A stretch of DNA of 64,000 bases. Source: Cyanobacteria bacterium TGS_CYA1 (GTDB lineage Bacteria > Cyanobacteriota > Vampirovibrionia > Obscuribacterales > Obscuribacteraceae). The stretch covers positions 310,001 to 374,000 of the forward strand of contig JAHCIQ010000001.1 of NCBI GenBank assembly GCA_026129135.1, in the 5' to 3' direction. Within the stretch, counting starts at the first letter, position 1; each line of letters opens with the position of its first letter. A program made the position numbers and the translations under genes. The notes beneath the pieces are model-generated. The model saw nothing but the letters and a program-made list of their open reading frames with translations, did not search any database and was not told the origin of the DNA. Shown piece after piece: positions 55,164 through 64,000 of this stretch.

Positions 55164-56486
55164 ATGGTGTCGAGTATTACATCACTTCCTCTAAGGACGC
55201 CCGCCTACAAAGAAAAATGCGTTTCTGCCGAAGAAGCGATGTCACATATAAAGTCGGGTGACAAAGTTTTCATTCATGCCAACGCTTCCCACCCGCAGAC
55301 ACTCGTTCAAGCTATGACTGCTCGTTCAAAAGATCTTTGCGGGGTGGAAATTTTCGAGTTGCTCTGTCTTGGCGAGGCGCCATATGCAAGGGAAGAGTAC
55401 AAAAATTCTTTCAGGGTGCACTCTTTGTTTATCGGCTCAAATGTAAGAGATGCTGTCAATAAAGGCAGAGGCGATTATATACCTGTTTTTCTGAGCGAAA
55501 TACCTTCGTTGTTTTTAAGTGGTCAAATTCCTCTGGATGTTTGTCTGGTACAGGTTTCACCCCCAGATTCCCACGGATATTGCAGTTTTGGCGTGAGTAT
55601 CGATTGTGTTGTGGCAGCAAGAAAAGCTGCCAAGCTAGTTATTGCTGAAGTAAACGAGCAAATGCCAAGGACTCTTGGAAGATCCTTTGCGCATTTTTCG
55701 AAATTCGATTATATAGTCGAAACAAATCGCCCGCTGCCAGAATTGCCGGCTTGTGCGCCTGACGAAATCGATAATCGAATCGCCGCAAACGTATGCGATC
55801 TGGTCGAAGATGGATCGACCTTGCAAATGGGAATCGGTTCGATACCAGATGCGGTGATAAGGTTTTTGAAAGACAGACGCAATCTGGGTATTCATACTGA
55901 AATGTTTTCAGATGGCGTACTTGATTTAATCGAGCTTGGGGTTATTACAAACGACGCAAAAAAAATCCTGCCTGGTAAAACTGCAACTTCGTTTGTGATG
56001 GGAAGCAAACGTTTATACGATTTCGTGGACAATAATCCGTCTGTTGAATTTCAGACCAGCGATTTTATCAATGACCCTTTTATCATCGCCCAAAACGACA
56101 AAGTAGTGGCTATCAATTCGGCTTTGCAAATCGATCTTACCGGTCAGGTTTGTGCCGATTCGCTTGGCACTAGACTTTACAGCGGATTTGGAGGACAGGT
56201 CGACTTTATTCGTGGTGCGGCCAGATCCAGAGGAGGAAAGCCGATTATTGCTCTTCCTTCGACGGCAAAAGATGGAATGGTTTCTCGAATCATGCCTCAC
56301 TTGTCGCAGGGTGGCGGAGTGGTGACTTCGCGTGGCGATGTACATTTTGTAGTTACAGAATTCGGGGTAGCGCAATTGCACGGTAAGAATTTGAAAGATC
56401 GGGCAAAAGCACTTATTGCCATTTCACATCCTAAGTTTCAAGCTTATCTGGAGGAGGAATGTCGAAAAATCTCCTGGCTCAACTGA
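55164..56486 (+). CDS. Acetyl-CoA hydrolase/transferase family CoA-transferase
   Basis: 440 aa. Family of acetate:succinyl-CoA and 4-hydroxybutyrate CoA-transferases. VSPPDSHGYCSFGVSIDC, MGIGSIPDAV, and the catalytic Glu in GIHTEMFSDGVLDL are visible, with GLGG-like SGFGGQVDFIRGA at the C-terminus. Start 55164 is chosen for AAAGGG upstream and family fit. In this island it probably exchanges CoA during fermentation. The 3' end overlaps the next gene by 28 bp. Confidence 0.87.
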   Translation: MVSSITSLPLRTPAYKEKCVSAEEAMSHIKSGDKVFIHANASHPQTLVQAMTARSKDLCGVEIFELLCLGEAPYAREEYKNSFRVHSLFIGSNVRDAVNKGRGDYIPVFLSEIPSLFLSGQIPLDVCLVQVSPPDSHGYCSFGVSIDCVVAARKAAKLVIAEVNEQMPRTLGRSFAHFSKFDYIVETNRPLPELPACAPDEIDNRIAANVCDLVEDGSTLQMGIGSIPDAVIRFLKDRRNLGIHTEMFSDGVLDLIELGVITNDAKKILPGKTATSFVMGSKRLYDFVDNNPSVEFQTSDFINDPFIIAQNDKVVAINSALQIDLTGQVCADSLGTRLYSGFGGQVDFIRGAARSRGGKPIIALPSTAKDGMVSRIMPHLSQGGGVVTSRGDVHFVVTEFGVAQLHGKNLKDRAKALIAISHPKFQAYLEEECRKISWLN

Positions 56487-57106
56487 GCTATCCGTTGCTT
56501 CTTATTTCTTTTCTAGTTAGCAACTGCTCCTTGGCTATTGCAAGCGACTTTGATTCTGGTCTTAAACTTTATCGCCAAGAAAACTATTTGAAGGCGCGAA
56601 AATTACTTGAAAAGGCCAGGAGCAGTCAAAACAAAGACTGGCGTGTTTACTATTATTTGGGCAATACGTATCTTGCTCTGGGAAAATTTGAAAGTGCTCG
56701 AATAGAGTATGAGAATGCTCAGTTTTTATGCAAAGACGATCGCGATCTCAAATTGTGCGTCAATGCCAGACTGGCTGTGGAAAATTATATTACTGAAGCC
56801 CAAGTAGTGAATTCGCATTTGCGTTCTTTTAGCGAAGAGTCGAGCAAAAATATCGAAGCCGCTCGAAATTCGTATAAAGACCGCATAAAAAGTGAATCTG
56901 AAAAACAAGTGAAAATGATTCGTAACCAGGCAGCAAAACAAATAGAAGCTGAGAAGGCTTGCTCGCAACAAGTCTTTCGCTATGATGATGGTGTAATGAG
57001 GCTTGGTATTACTCTTGAGCGCGAACAGCAAATAAAAGACGAAGCTGAGCGTCAGTGTGAAATTATCAAACAAACTGCCGAAAACTCCATGGGCACTTTT
57101 AAATAA
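56459..57106 (+). CDS. Exported TPR/coiled-coil protein
   Basis: 215 aa. Signal peptide to about residue 28 (SNCSLAIA), possibly a lipoprotein. Two TPR motifs follow: FDSGLKLYRQENYLKARKLL and WRVYYYLGNTYLALGKFESA. After about residue 115 comes a charged coiled coil rich in Lys/Glu with Cys pairs. Strong GGAGGAGG upstream of the start. Related in style to the TPR protein at 36661. Confidence 0.72.
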   Translation: MSKNLLAQLSYPLLLISFLVSNCSLAIASDFDSGLKLYRQENYLKARKLLEKARSSQNKDWRVYYYLGNTYLALGKFESARIEYENAQFLCKDDRDLKLCVNARLAVENYITEAQVVNSHLRSFSEESSKNIEAARNSYKDRIKSESEKQVKMIRNQAAKQIEAEKACSQQVFRYDDGVMRLGITLEREQQIKDEAERQCEIIKQTAENSMGTFK

Positions 57107-57108
57107 GA

Positions 57109-58500
57109 CTAAACTTGAATCGATTCCCCATATTTGGGAATTTCGCAACTGATACCAAATTTCTTTTCTATTGTGTAAGCAAGCTCGTTAATCGCGTTTG
57201 TTTCACCATGGGTGAGAAATACCCTGGGATTGTTTTTTGCCATTGGCTCGAGCCAGCGCAGTAAGTCGTCTTTGTCACCGTGGGCGCTGAAGCCTTGCAA
57301 ATTTTTAATATCGGCTTTTACTCTGACAGTTTGTCCGAAAATTTTCACTTCTCTGGCGCCTTCTACAAGCAGCCTTCCCACCGAGCCTCTAGCCTGGAAA
57401 CCTACGATAATCACAAGCACTTGTGAATTTTCCAGATTATTCAATAAGTGGTGCATGATTCGCCCGGCATTGCACATTCCGGCACCGGCAAGAATTATAC
57501 AGGGACCGTTTGTATTGTTTAGAGCTTTTGATTCATCAGCCGATTGGCATAATTTGAGACAACTCAGATCGTTTTTTAGCTGACCAGAAAGTTCTAAATT
57601 TTTCGATTCTTCATCCATCGATTTAAAATGTTTGGACTGAATTTGAGTGGCAGCAATCGCCATGGGACTGTCTAAAAATATGGGTATTGATTTGATCTTT
57701 TTCTGACGAATCATTCGGGCTAATTGATACAAAATCTGCTGTGCGCGCGCAACGGCAAAGGTGGGAATCAATACCTTTTGCTTTTGTTCTACGGCATGTT
57801 TAATAAGTTGTTCGAATTCATCGACTGTGTATTGATAATCATCATGAGTTCTATCGCCGTAAGTCGATTCCATGAAAATGGTATCGGCACTGGTTATACG
57901 CGCTGGGTCACGCACAATGGGAACATCCCACTGCCCCAGGTCACCTGAAAAAACGAGGTGTCTTTTAGTTCCGTATTGATTTATAACCAGCTCTACACAT
58001 GCCGAACCCAGTATATGACCAGCTTCTACCAGCTGAAATTTAATACCCGGAGCTATTTCTTTCCAGTGATTGTATGAAAGCGGATAAAAAAGCTGACATA
58101 CTTTGTACACATCTTCGCCTGTATACAATGGCTCGAGTGGTGGCATGCTGAATTGAGCCCGGTGCTCATTCTCTTTGGCAATTTCTTCTTCTTGAATGTG
58201 GGCAGAGTCTTTCAAAATGAGTTCAGCAATATCGGCAGTGGGCTCTGTCATATACACCGGGCCCTTGTATCCTGCCTTTGCAAGTAAAGGAAGCCTGCCG
58301 CAATGATCCAGGTGACCATGGGTAAGAATCACGGCATCAATTTTTTTAGGTTCTACATTGCGCGGAATGTAGTTTTTTCGCTCTATACGCTTGCTTCCTT
58401 GAAACATTCCGCAGTCGATTAAGAGTCTGGTGCTGCCAGTGTCTATAAGATAGCAAGAGCCTGTAACATCGAGCGCTGCTCCAAATGCCGTTATTTCCAT
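57109..58500 (-). CDS. MBL-fold beta-CASP RNA nuclease
   Basis: 463 aa. Metallo-beta-lactamase motif LTHGHLDHCG (about 60-69), the EAGHILGSA His, FSGDLG with Asp and the beta-CASP part: FAVARAQ, GPCIILAGAGMCNAGRI, SAHGDKDDL and LTHGE. Zn-dependent RNA hydrolase like bacterial CPSF73 homologues. Convergent with the TPR gene (2 bp apart). May reshape mRNA pools during stress. Confidence 0.88.
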   Translation of the reverse strand: MEITAFGAALDVTGSCYLIDTGSTRLLIDCGMFQGSKRIERKNYIPRNVEPKKIDAVILTHGHLDHCGRLPLLAKAGYKGPVYMTEPTADIAELILKDSAHIQEEEIAKENEHRAQFSMPPLEPLYTGEDVYKVCQLFYPLSYNHWKEIAPGIKFQLVEAGHILGSACVELVINQYGTKRHLVFSGDLGQWDVPIVRDPARITSADTIFMESTYGDRTHDDYQYTVDEFEQLIKHAVEQKQKVLIPTFAVARAQQILYQLARMIRQKKIKSIPIFLDSPMAIAATQIQSKHFKSMDEESKNLELSGQLKNDLSCLKLCQSADESKALNNTNGPCIILAGAGMCNAGRIMHHLLNNLENSQVLVIIVGFQARGSVGRLLVEGAREVKIFGQTVRVKADIKNLQGFSAHGDKDDLLRWLEPMAKNNPRVFLTHGETNAINELAYTIEKKFGISCEIPKYGESIQV

Positions 58501-58602
58501 CCTGACCTCTTTGAAATTTGCTGCATGTTACAAGTATGAGAAATTCTTTTTCGTTTACCCACATTCAATAGACTGATTGGCTCGAGTTATATTCTATTGC
58601 CC

Positions 58603-58669
58603 ATACTTCAAAAGGATGACCCGAATTCGTCTTTGGGGTGAGGAAAAAGCTTGCCAGATTTTATTTAAT
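58603..58669 (+). promoter_or_regulatory. Double operator-promoter of the phosphoketolase operon
   Basis: Distal site ATACTTC-AAAA-GGATGAC (58603-58620), proximal site ATTCGTC-TTTG-GGGTGAG (58625-58642), centres 22 bp apart (two turns). A -10 TTTAAT (58664-58669) follows 21 bp after the proximal site. Confidence 0.68.
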
Positions 58670-58700
58670 TGATAAAAGACTTAAATTCGGGAGGCTTGCC

Positions 58701-58904
58701 ATGAAGCTTTATGTAATATACGACGATTCCAGCCAGGCCAGCCAGCAAGACCAGGCTATTAGAGCTATGTGTCTTGAAATGCAAAAGAAATATGCTGCAA
58801 GCTATCTTAAAACACTTACAATAGACCCGAATTCTTTGGACGTTGAAAAGCTTGTCCAGGCTATAACACTTCAAAAGGAGAAGTCGTCTGATGGTCCACT
58901 CTAA
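58701..58904 (+). CDS. Unknown 67-aa protein leading the phosphoketolase operon
   Basis: Start with an ideal GGGAGG six bases before ATG. Sequence [18 protein letters not shown] then a Gln/Lys-rich helix; the beginning resembles the first strand of a USP or thioredoxin fold (KLYVIYDDS). Overlaps xfp by 14 bp, giving coupled translation. Could be a tiny regulator or a USP remnant. Family not recognised. Confidence 0.65.
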   Translation: MKLYVIYDDSSQASQQDQAIRAMCLEMQKKYAASYLKTLTIDPNSLDVEKLVQAITLQKEKSSDGPL

Positions 58905-61278
58905 GCAAGAAAGCTCGACTCTATCCGGCAATGTACTCAAGAAAGAAGAGTTGAGAAGAATTGATGCTTACTGGCGAGCAGCAAATTATCTGAGTGTTGG
59001 ACAAATTTATTTGATGGACAATCCTCTTTTAAAAGAGCCGCTCAAGCTCGAGCATATTAAACCGCGCTTGCTTGGACACTGGGGAACTACTCCAGCGCTC
59101 AATTTCATTTATGCTCATATGAATCGTATTATCAAACGCGACGGTGTAAATGCTATCTTTATCGCGGGTCCGGGTCATGGCGGACCTTGCGTAGTGGCAA
59201 ACACCTATCTTGAAGGCACGTATTCCGAAATTTATCCTGCCATTGGTCAAAACAAAGATGGCTTGAAAAAGCTTTTCACTCAATTTTCTTTTCCTGGTGG
59301 AATACCAAGCCACGCTGCTCCTGAAACACCTGGTTCTATTCATGAAGGCGGCGAACTTGGATATGCACTGGTGCATGCCTATGGTGCAGTTATGGACAAT
59401 CCTGAACTGGTGGCATGTTGTGTCGTGGGCGACGGTGAAGCCGAAACCGGACCGCTTGCTACAAGCTGGCATTCAAACAAGTTTTTGAATCCAGAACGCG
59501 ATGGTGTCGTGCTTCCAATCCTGAATTTGAACGGATATAAAATTGCCGGTCCCACATTTCTTGCTCGTTTACCAAAAGATGAATTAGAAAGCTTATTTCG
59601 GGGTTATGGCTACGAACCTTTCTTTGTAGAAGGGCATGAGCCTTCTGAAATGCATCAATTGATGGCAGCTACTTTTGATACCATTTTTGAAAAAATAAAC
59701 ACCATTAAAGAAGATGCAAGAAATAAAGGCTTTTCTAAAAGACCGCTCTGGCCGATGGTTATTCTGCGCACCCCTAAAGGATGGACCGGACCGCGCGAAG
59801 TGGATGGAAAAAAGGTCGAGGGAACTTTCAGATCGCACCAGGTTCCGCTTTCTCAATTGGCGGAAAAGCCAGAACATATCAGGCTTTTAGAAGAGTGGAT
59901 GCTCAGTTATAAACCAGACGAATTGTTCGACAGCAATGGTACTTTCAAACATGAGTTTGCCCAGATAGCTCCTGAAGGACAGTATCGAATGGGAGCGAAT
60001 CCTCATGCTAATGGCGGTCTTTTGCTCAAAGATTTGATCATGCCCAATTTTGTCGATTATGCAGTAGACGTTCCAAAACCAGGTGAGACCATTGCTGAAT
60101 CTACTGCTGTAATGGGCAATCTCATCCGCGACGTAATGAAATTGAACCAGGATAATTTTCGACTCATGGGTCCGGATGAAACAGCTTCAAACAGATTGCA
60201 AGCCGTTTTCGAAGTGACAGACCGAGCATTTACAGGCGAGATTTTAAAAGAAGACGATCATGTTTCCCCAAATGGCAGAGTTATGGAAGTCTTGAGCGAA
60301 CACATGTGTCAGGGCTGGCTCGAAGGATATTTATTGACCGGGCGTCATGGCTTCTTTTCCTGTTACGAAGCCTTTATTCATATTATCGATTCGATGTTCA
60401 ACCAGCACGCTAAATGGCTGAAGACTACACGCGATATTGCGTGGCGCAGACCGATAGCGTCTCTCAATTATTTGCTCACATCACATGTTTGGCGTCAGGA
60501 CCATAATGGATTCAGCCATCAAGACCCGGGCTTTATAGATCATGCTGTAAACAAAAAAGCGGATGTGATTAGAGTCTATTTGCCTGCCGATGCAAATACT
60601 TTGCTTGCGGTCACAGACCATTGTTTGAAAAGTCGCAATTATATCAATATCATCGTGGCAGGCAAACAGCCGGCACCGCAGTGGTTAGACATGGACCAGG
60701 CCATAAAACATTGTTCGACTGGAATCAGTATCTGGCAATGGGCAAGTAACGATGATGATGGTGAGCCCGATGTAGTCATGGCTTGTGCTGGCGATGTGCC
60801 TACACTTGAAACGCTTGCTGCAGTAGATATACTGAGACAACAAGTTCCCGATTTGAAAATAAGAGTGGTCAATATTGTCGATTTAATGACCTTACAGCCA
60901 TCTACCGAACATCCTCATGGTCTCAGTGATAAAGAATTCGATTCCATATTCACCAAAGACAAGCCGATCATTTTTGCTTATCACGGCTATCCATGGCTTA
61001 TTCACCGGTTAACGTATAAACGCAATTGCCACCAGAATTTGCACGTGCGTGGCTACAAGGAAGAAGGCACCACCACCACTCCATTCGATATGGTGGTCTT
61101 GAACCAGCTTGATAGATTCAACCTTGCTAAAGATGTTCTCGATAGAGTCTCTAAGCTGGAATACCGGGCTGCGCGTATCAAGCAATTCTTACGCGACAAA
61201 CTTGTCGATCACAAAGAATACATAACCGCGCATGGTCAGGACATGCCCGAAATAAGAGATTGGAAATGGCCGTACTAG
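58891..61278 (+). CDS. xfp: Xylulose-5-phosphate/fructose-6-phosphate phosphoketolase
   Basis: 795 aa, TPP-dependent. Converts Xu5P or F6P plus Pi to acetyl phosphate and a triose/tetrose phosphate. Motifs [42 protein letters not shown] and [17 protein letters not shown] are typical. Followed by acetate kinase (13 bp overlap), so the pair makes ATP and acetate. Confidence 0.97.
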   Translation: MVHSKQESSTLSGNVLKKEELRRIDAYWRAANYLSVGQIYLMDNPLLKEPLKLEHIKPRLLGHWGTTPALNFIYAHMNRIIKRDGVNAIFIAGPGHGGPCVVANTYLEGTYSEIYPAIGQNKDGLKKLFTQFSFPGGIPSHAAPETPGSIHEGGELGYALVHAYGAVMDNPELVACCVVGDGEAETGPLATSWHSNKFLNPERDGVVLPILNLNGYKIAGPTFLARLPKDELESLFRGYGYEPFFVEGHEPSEMHQLMAATFDTIFEKINTIKEDARNKGFSKRPLWPMVILRTPKGWTGPREVDGKKVEGTFRSHQVPLSQLAEKPEHIRLLEEWMLSYKPDELFDSNGTFKHEFAQIAPEGQYRMGANPHANGGLLLKDLIMPNFVDYAVDVPKPGETIAESTAVMGNLIRDVMKLNQDNFRLMGPDETASNRLQAVFEVTDRAFTGEILKEDDHVSPNGRVMEVLSEHMCQGWLEGYLLTGRHGFFSCYEAFIHIIDSMFNQHAKWLKTTRDIAWRRPIASLNYLLTSHVWRQDHNGFSHQDPGFIDHAVNKKADVIRVYLPADANTLLAVTDHCLKSRNYINIIVAGKQPAPQWLDMDQAIKHCSTGISIWQWASNDDDGEPDVVMACAGDVPTLETLAAVDILRQQVPDLKIRVVNIVDLMTLQPSTEHPHGLSDKEFDSIFTKDKPIIFAYHGYPWLIHRLTYKRNCHQNLHVRGYKEEGTTTTPFDMVVLNQLDRFNLAKDVLDRVSKLEYRAARIKQFLRDKLVDHKEYITAHGQDMPEIRDWKWPY

Positions 61279-62387
61279 TTTTGAATGCTGGTTCGAGCAA
61301 TCTAAAGGCCTCTATTTTTCGATCGGACCAGGAAGGCAAAATTAGCTCGAGCACTCCAGTCTGGACAAAGAAAGTCAAATGGCAAAAATCTGACCTTGGT
61401 GATTGCAAGGCTCAAATTGAAGAACTTTTAAAATCGCTCCCCGACAAAATCGATGTGGTGGCACATCGTGTTGTTCACGGTGGTGACAAATATAATCAGG
61501 CTTGCATAATTGATGAGACTGTTCTGGAAGATTTGAAAAAGCTGATTGAGCTTGCTCCGCTGCACGAACCTGTGAGTATAATCGCAATAGAATGCGTCAG
61601 CAATACTTTAGGCAAGGTTAAACAAATAGCTGTTTTCGATACGGCATTTCACAAAAGCATGAGCGAAGCAGCCAGAGTCTACCCCCTGCCGTACGAATGG
61701 TATGAGAAATTCAAAATTCATCGTTTTGGATTTCATGGCTTGAGCTACAAATATGTATCTTCCAGATTGGCTGAGATTCAAGACAGCGAAAAATCCAGTC
61801 TAGATGCCATTATCTGTCATCTAGGAAATGGCGCGTCACTTTGTGCTATTAAAAATGGTTCGAGTGTCTTTACTACAATGGGATTTACACCGATGGACGG
61901 CATTATGATGGGAACCAGATCTGGTTCTATCGACCCGGGAATAATTTTGTATTTGCAGAAGCACGAGCAATTCACAATCGATCAATTGCAAGAGTTTTTG
62001 AACGAAAACTCAGGTCTCAAAGGGATTTGCGGTGAGTCTGACATGCAGGAAGTAGAACGTCTTTTCTTGAGTGGCGACAGACGAGCTATGCTTGCACTTG
62101 AGATATATGTCCAGAGATTGGCTTTTGCAATTTCATCTCTTTTTACTTATTATCAAACTGTACCCCCGATAGTTTTTACCGGGGGCATAGGTGAAAATTC
62201 GTCTCTTGTGCGTCAAAGAGTCTGTGAAAAACTGGTTTACACGGGTGTAGAGCTAGATCTGGATCTAAACAAAAATTGCAAATCAGGAGTTGATTGTTCA
62301 ATTTCATCGAAGCGTTCCTCGGCAACAATACTGGTTATCCAGTCAAAGGAGGATTTAGCAATTGCCGAGGAATCAACAGGTTTTTAG
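61266..62387 (+). CDS. ackA: Acetate kinase
   Basis: 373 aa. Acetyl phosphate + ADP to acetate + [36 protein letters not shown] and FTGGIGENS motifs. Overlaps xfp; together they complete the phosphoketolase energy-yielding shunt. Confidence 0.97.
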   Translation: MAVLVLNAGSSNLKASIFRSDQEGKISSSTPVWTKKVKWQKSDLGDCKAQIEELLKSLPDKIDVVAHRVVHGGDKYNQACIIDETVLEDLKKLIELAPLHEPVSIIAIECVSNTLGKVKQIAVFDTAFHKSMSEAARVYPLPYEWYEKFKIHRFGFHGLSYKYVSSRLAEIQDSEKSSLDAIICHLGNGASLCAIKNGSSVFTTMGFTPMDGIMMGTRSGSIDPGIILYLQKHEQFTIDQLQEFLNENSGLKGICGESDMQEVERLFLSGDRRAMLALEIYVQRLAFAISSLFTYYQTVPPIVFTGGIGENSSLVRQRVCEKLVYTGVELDLDLNKNCKSGVDCSISSKRSSATILVIQSKEDLAIAEESTGF

Positions 62388-62407
62388 CCTGTTCGCTTCG
62401 ACTAAAG

Positions 62408-64000
62408 TCAAGCCAACATTTCCACCAGGTCTTCGGACGGCGTTCCTATTGGTTTGAGCTTAAACTTCACCACTAGTTCATTGAGCAATTCCGGACCAAT
62501 GAATGCAGGAAGATTCGGACCGATTCGTATGTTTTCTACTCCAAGATAAAGCAGAGTCAGTAATACGGCAACAGCTTTTTGCTCGAACCACGATAACACC
62601 ATTGATAGTGGCAGGTCGTTGATTCCCACCTCGAACACTTCTGCCAGTGCAGAAGCTACCTTGATGGCAGAATAAGCATCGTTGCACTGTCCCATGTCGA
62701 GCATGCGCGGCAGTTCACCTATCGGACTGAATTCTTCTTTGTTGAATCTGAATTTGCCACAACCCAGAGTGAGAATCAAACAATCTTGCGGAACTTCTTC
62801 AGCTAAATGGGTGTAGTAGTTGCGATTGAGTTCCGCGCCATCGCATCCGCCAATCAAAAAGATATGACGTACCGCTTTCGATTTCACTGCGTCAATAACC
62901 TTGTCTGCTACAGACATCACGGCATTGCGACCAAAACCTATGAGAATAGTCTTTTCAGGCTCAGTTGTTTTGAATCCTTCTTCTTTTTTAGCCGAATTAA
63001 TCAGTGGCGCGAAATCGTAGTCTTTGATTTTTTGCACGTCTGAAAATCCGACTGTGTCGATAGTGAAAAGTCTATCTTTATACGAATCGAGTGGTGGCTT
63101 CAAGCAATTAGTGGTGAGCAAAATGGGACCTGGAAATTCAGCAAATTCGACAGTTTGATTTTGCCAGGCACCACCATAGTTTCCAACCAGGTGCTTGAAT
63201 TTTTTAAGTCCAGGATAGCTGTTTGCTGGAAGCAATTCACCATGGGTATAAACGTTGATGTTTTGATTTTGGGTCTGGACAAGCACTTCTCTGAGCGACT
63301 CGAGATCGTGTCCGGATACAAGGATACATTTACCTTCAACTGGGGTGATGCGAACATTTGTCGGCTCGGGGTGACCAAAAGTACTCGTGTGTGCTTTATC
63401 GAGTAATTCCATTGCGATGAAATTGGCTTCCCCACAGCGAACTACCAGACTGAAAAGCATGTCTTTGTCGTGTGCTTCTTGACCCAAGTATTCGAGTGCT
63501 TCGCAAATATAGGCAAAAATGCGCTCATCCCAATAGCCAAGCAAATATGCATGGTGTGCGTAAGCTGCAAGTCCTTTGAGACCATAGGTTAAAAGTTCTT
63601 CCAGACCAACTACACTTGGATCTTCTTCTTTCATTCTCTGGGTGATTCTGAGCTTGGCAGCAAGTTCGAAAAGGTCGGCTAATTTGGTCGAACCATTCCA
63701 CTCAGGAAGAAATGTGCTCATATGAGGTTCGATTTCGTGGCGCTTACAAGCAGATACATAAGTACGTTTTGCGTTGTCTAGCCCTTCTTGCAGTTTTTTG
63801 ATGTATTCGACATGTTCGTCGCTATCGAAATTGACATTAGTCAAAGTGACGAAAAGCATTTTCAAAATCATCGAATCGAGCGAAATGTCAGTCACGTTTA
63901 AACGTCTGCATTTGCTCGTATAAGTTGCAATTTGTTTGCACAAAAAAACTATGACGTCCTGTAGTCCTGCCGTTTCGGGTGTTTTTCCGCATACGCCAAG
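62408..64000 (-). CDS. hcp: Hybrid cluster protein / hydroxylamine reductase (5' end outside window)
   Basis: The frame runs from the stop at 62408 to the right edge (531 codons seen); only about 20 N-terminal residues, including the first Cys pair, are missing. GVCGKTPETAGLQD is the N-terminal cluster region; TNCLKPP, IGGCDGAEL, LGCGKFRF and GQCNDAYSA supply hybrid-cluster Cys. Hcp reduces NO/hydroxylamine and is typically induced anaerobically under nitrosative stress. Confidence 0.95.
   Translation of the reverse strand, partial: LGVCGKTPETAGLQDVIVFLCKQIATYTSKCRRLNVTDISLDSMILKMLFVTLTNVNFDSDEHVEYIKKLQEGLDNAKRTYVSACKRHEIEPHMSTFLPEWNGSTKLADLFELAAKLRITQRMKEEDPSVVGLEELLTYGLKGLAAYAHHAYLLGYWDERIFAYICEALEYLGQEAHDKDMLFSLVVRCGEANFIAMELLDKAHTSTFGHPEPTNVRITPVEGKCILVSGHDLESLREVLVQTQNQNINVYTHGELLPANSYPGLKKFKHLVGNYGGAWQNQTVEFAEFPGPILLTTNCLKPPLDSYKDRLFTIDTVGFSDVQKIKDYDFAPLINSAKKEEGFKTTEPEKTILIGFGRNAVMSVADKVIDAVKSKAVRHIFLIGGCDGAELNRNYYTHLAEEVPQDCLILTLGCGKFRFNKEEFSPIGELPRMLDMGQCNDAYSAIKVASALAEVFEVGINDLPLSMVLSWFEQKAVAVLLTLLYLGVENIRIGPNLPAFIGPELLNELVVKFKLKPIGTPSEDLVEMLA

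Overview
The window looks like one chromosomal island from a Gram-negative-type facultative anaerobe. My best guess for the lineage is a non-photosynthetic relative of cyanobacteria (Melainabacteria/Vampirovibrionia, Obscuribacter-like). That guess rests on the overall gene mix and not on a marker gene, so it is weak. No rRNA, tRNA, CRISPR array, insertion sequence or prophage gene was recognised.

Layout. 1-9567 (minus) is the 5' part of one giant secreted, repeat-rich, filamentous-haemagglutinin-like protein that runs off the left edge. 9907-10625 holds a tiny membrane protein and an Hsp20 chaperone. 10691-16352 (plus) is a group 3b-type NAD(P)-linked [NiFe] hydrogenase operon (hybD-hypA-hypB-hydB-G-D-A). 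16315-19944 (minus) is two universal stress proteins (USPs) plus a P-type cation ATPase. 20062-22514 is a divergent NarL-family response regulator and a globin-coupled histidine kinase. 22504-29746 holds a di-iron oxygenase/ferredoxin operon, an iron-permease-like protein, a GGDEF/EAL protein, FtsH and a phosphatase-ATPase fusion. 29749-33812 is a Rieske/cytochrome b complex flanked by two bd-oxidase-like subunits. 33899-41450 holds a second P-type ATPase, a TPR protein and a desaturase-USP-USP-ppsA operon. 41752-50287 is a run of USPs, three diheme cytochromes c, a GNAT acetyltransferase, a phosphoribosyltransferase and an acyltransferase. 50396-55070 is hypE-D-C-F, completing the hydrogenase maturation set. 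55164-64000 holds a CoA-transferase, a TPR protein, a beta-CASP nuclease, phosphoketolase, acetate kinase and a hybrid cluster protein cut by the right edge.

Main result. Most operons from 10 kb to 59 kb are preceded by the same degenerate palindrome. It has two 7-bp arms separated by 4 bp, approximately ATCATCC-N4-GGATGAT. In eleven cases a -10-like hexamer begins exactly 21 bp after the right arm, and in two more cases 22 bp after. The result is a recurring 45-46 bp promoter module with the operator centred near -42. One copy stands before the globin-coupled kinase itself. The target list (USPs, Hsp20 neighbourhood, P-type ATPases, hydrogenase, phosphoribosyltransferase, ferredoxin, phosphoketolase, Hcp neighbourhood) resembles the mycobacterial DosR dormancy regulon in content but has a different operator. 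I infer a low-oxygen/redox (or NO) stress regulon run by the 20-22 kb two-component system.

How it would work together. The globin kinase senses O2, NO or redox state and phosphorylates the regulator, which activates class-II-type promoters. The outputs are H2 production or oxidation for NAD(P)H balance, phosphoketolase-acetate kinase fermentation with CoA-transferase and PEP synthase, electron transport through a modified bc complex and diheme cytochromes c, cation pumping, membrane lipid remodelling, nitrosative/oxidative defence by Hcp, and protein maintenance by FtsH, Hsp20 and at least eight USPs. Genes are very tightly packed, with overlapping tail-to-tail 3' ends.
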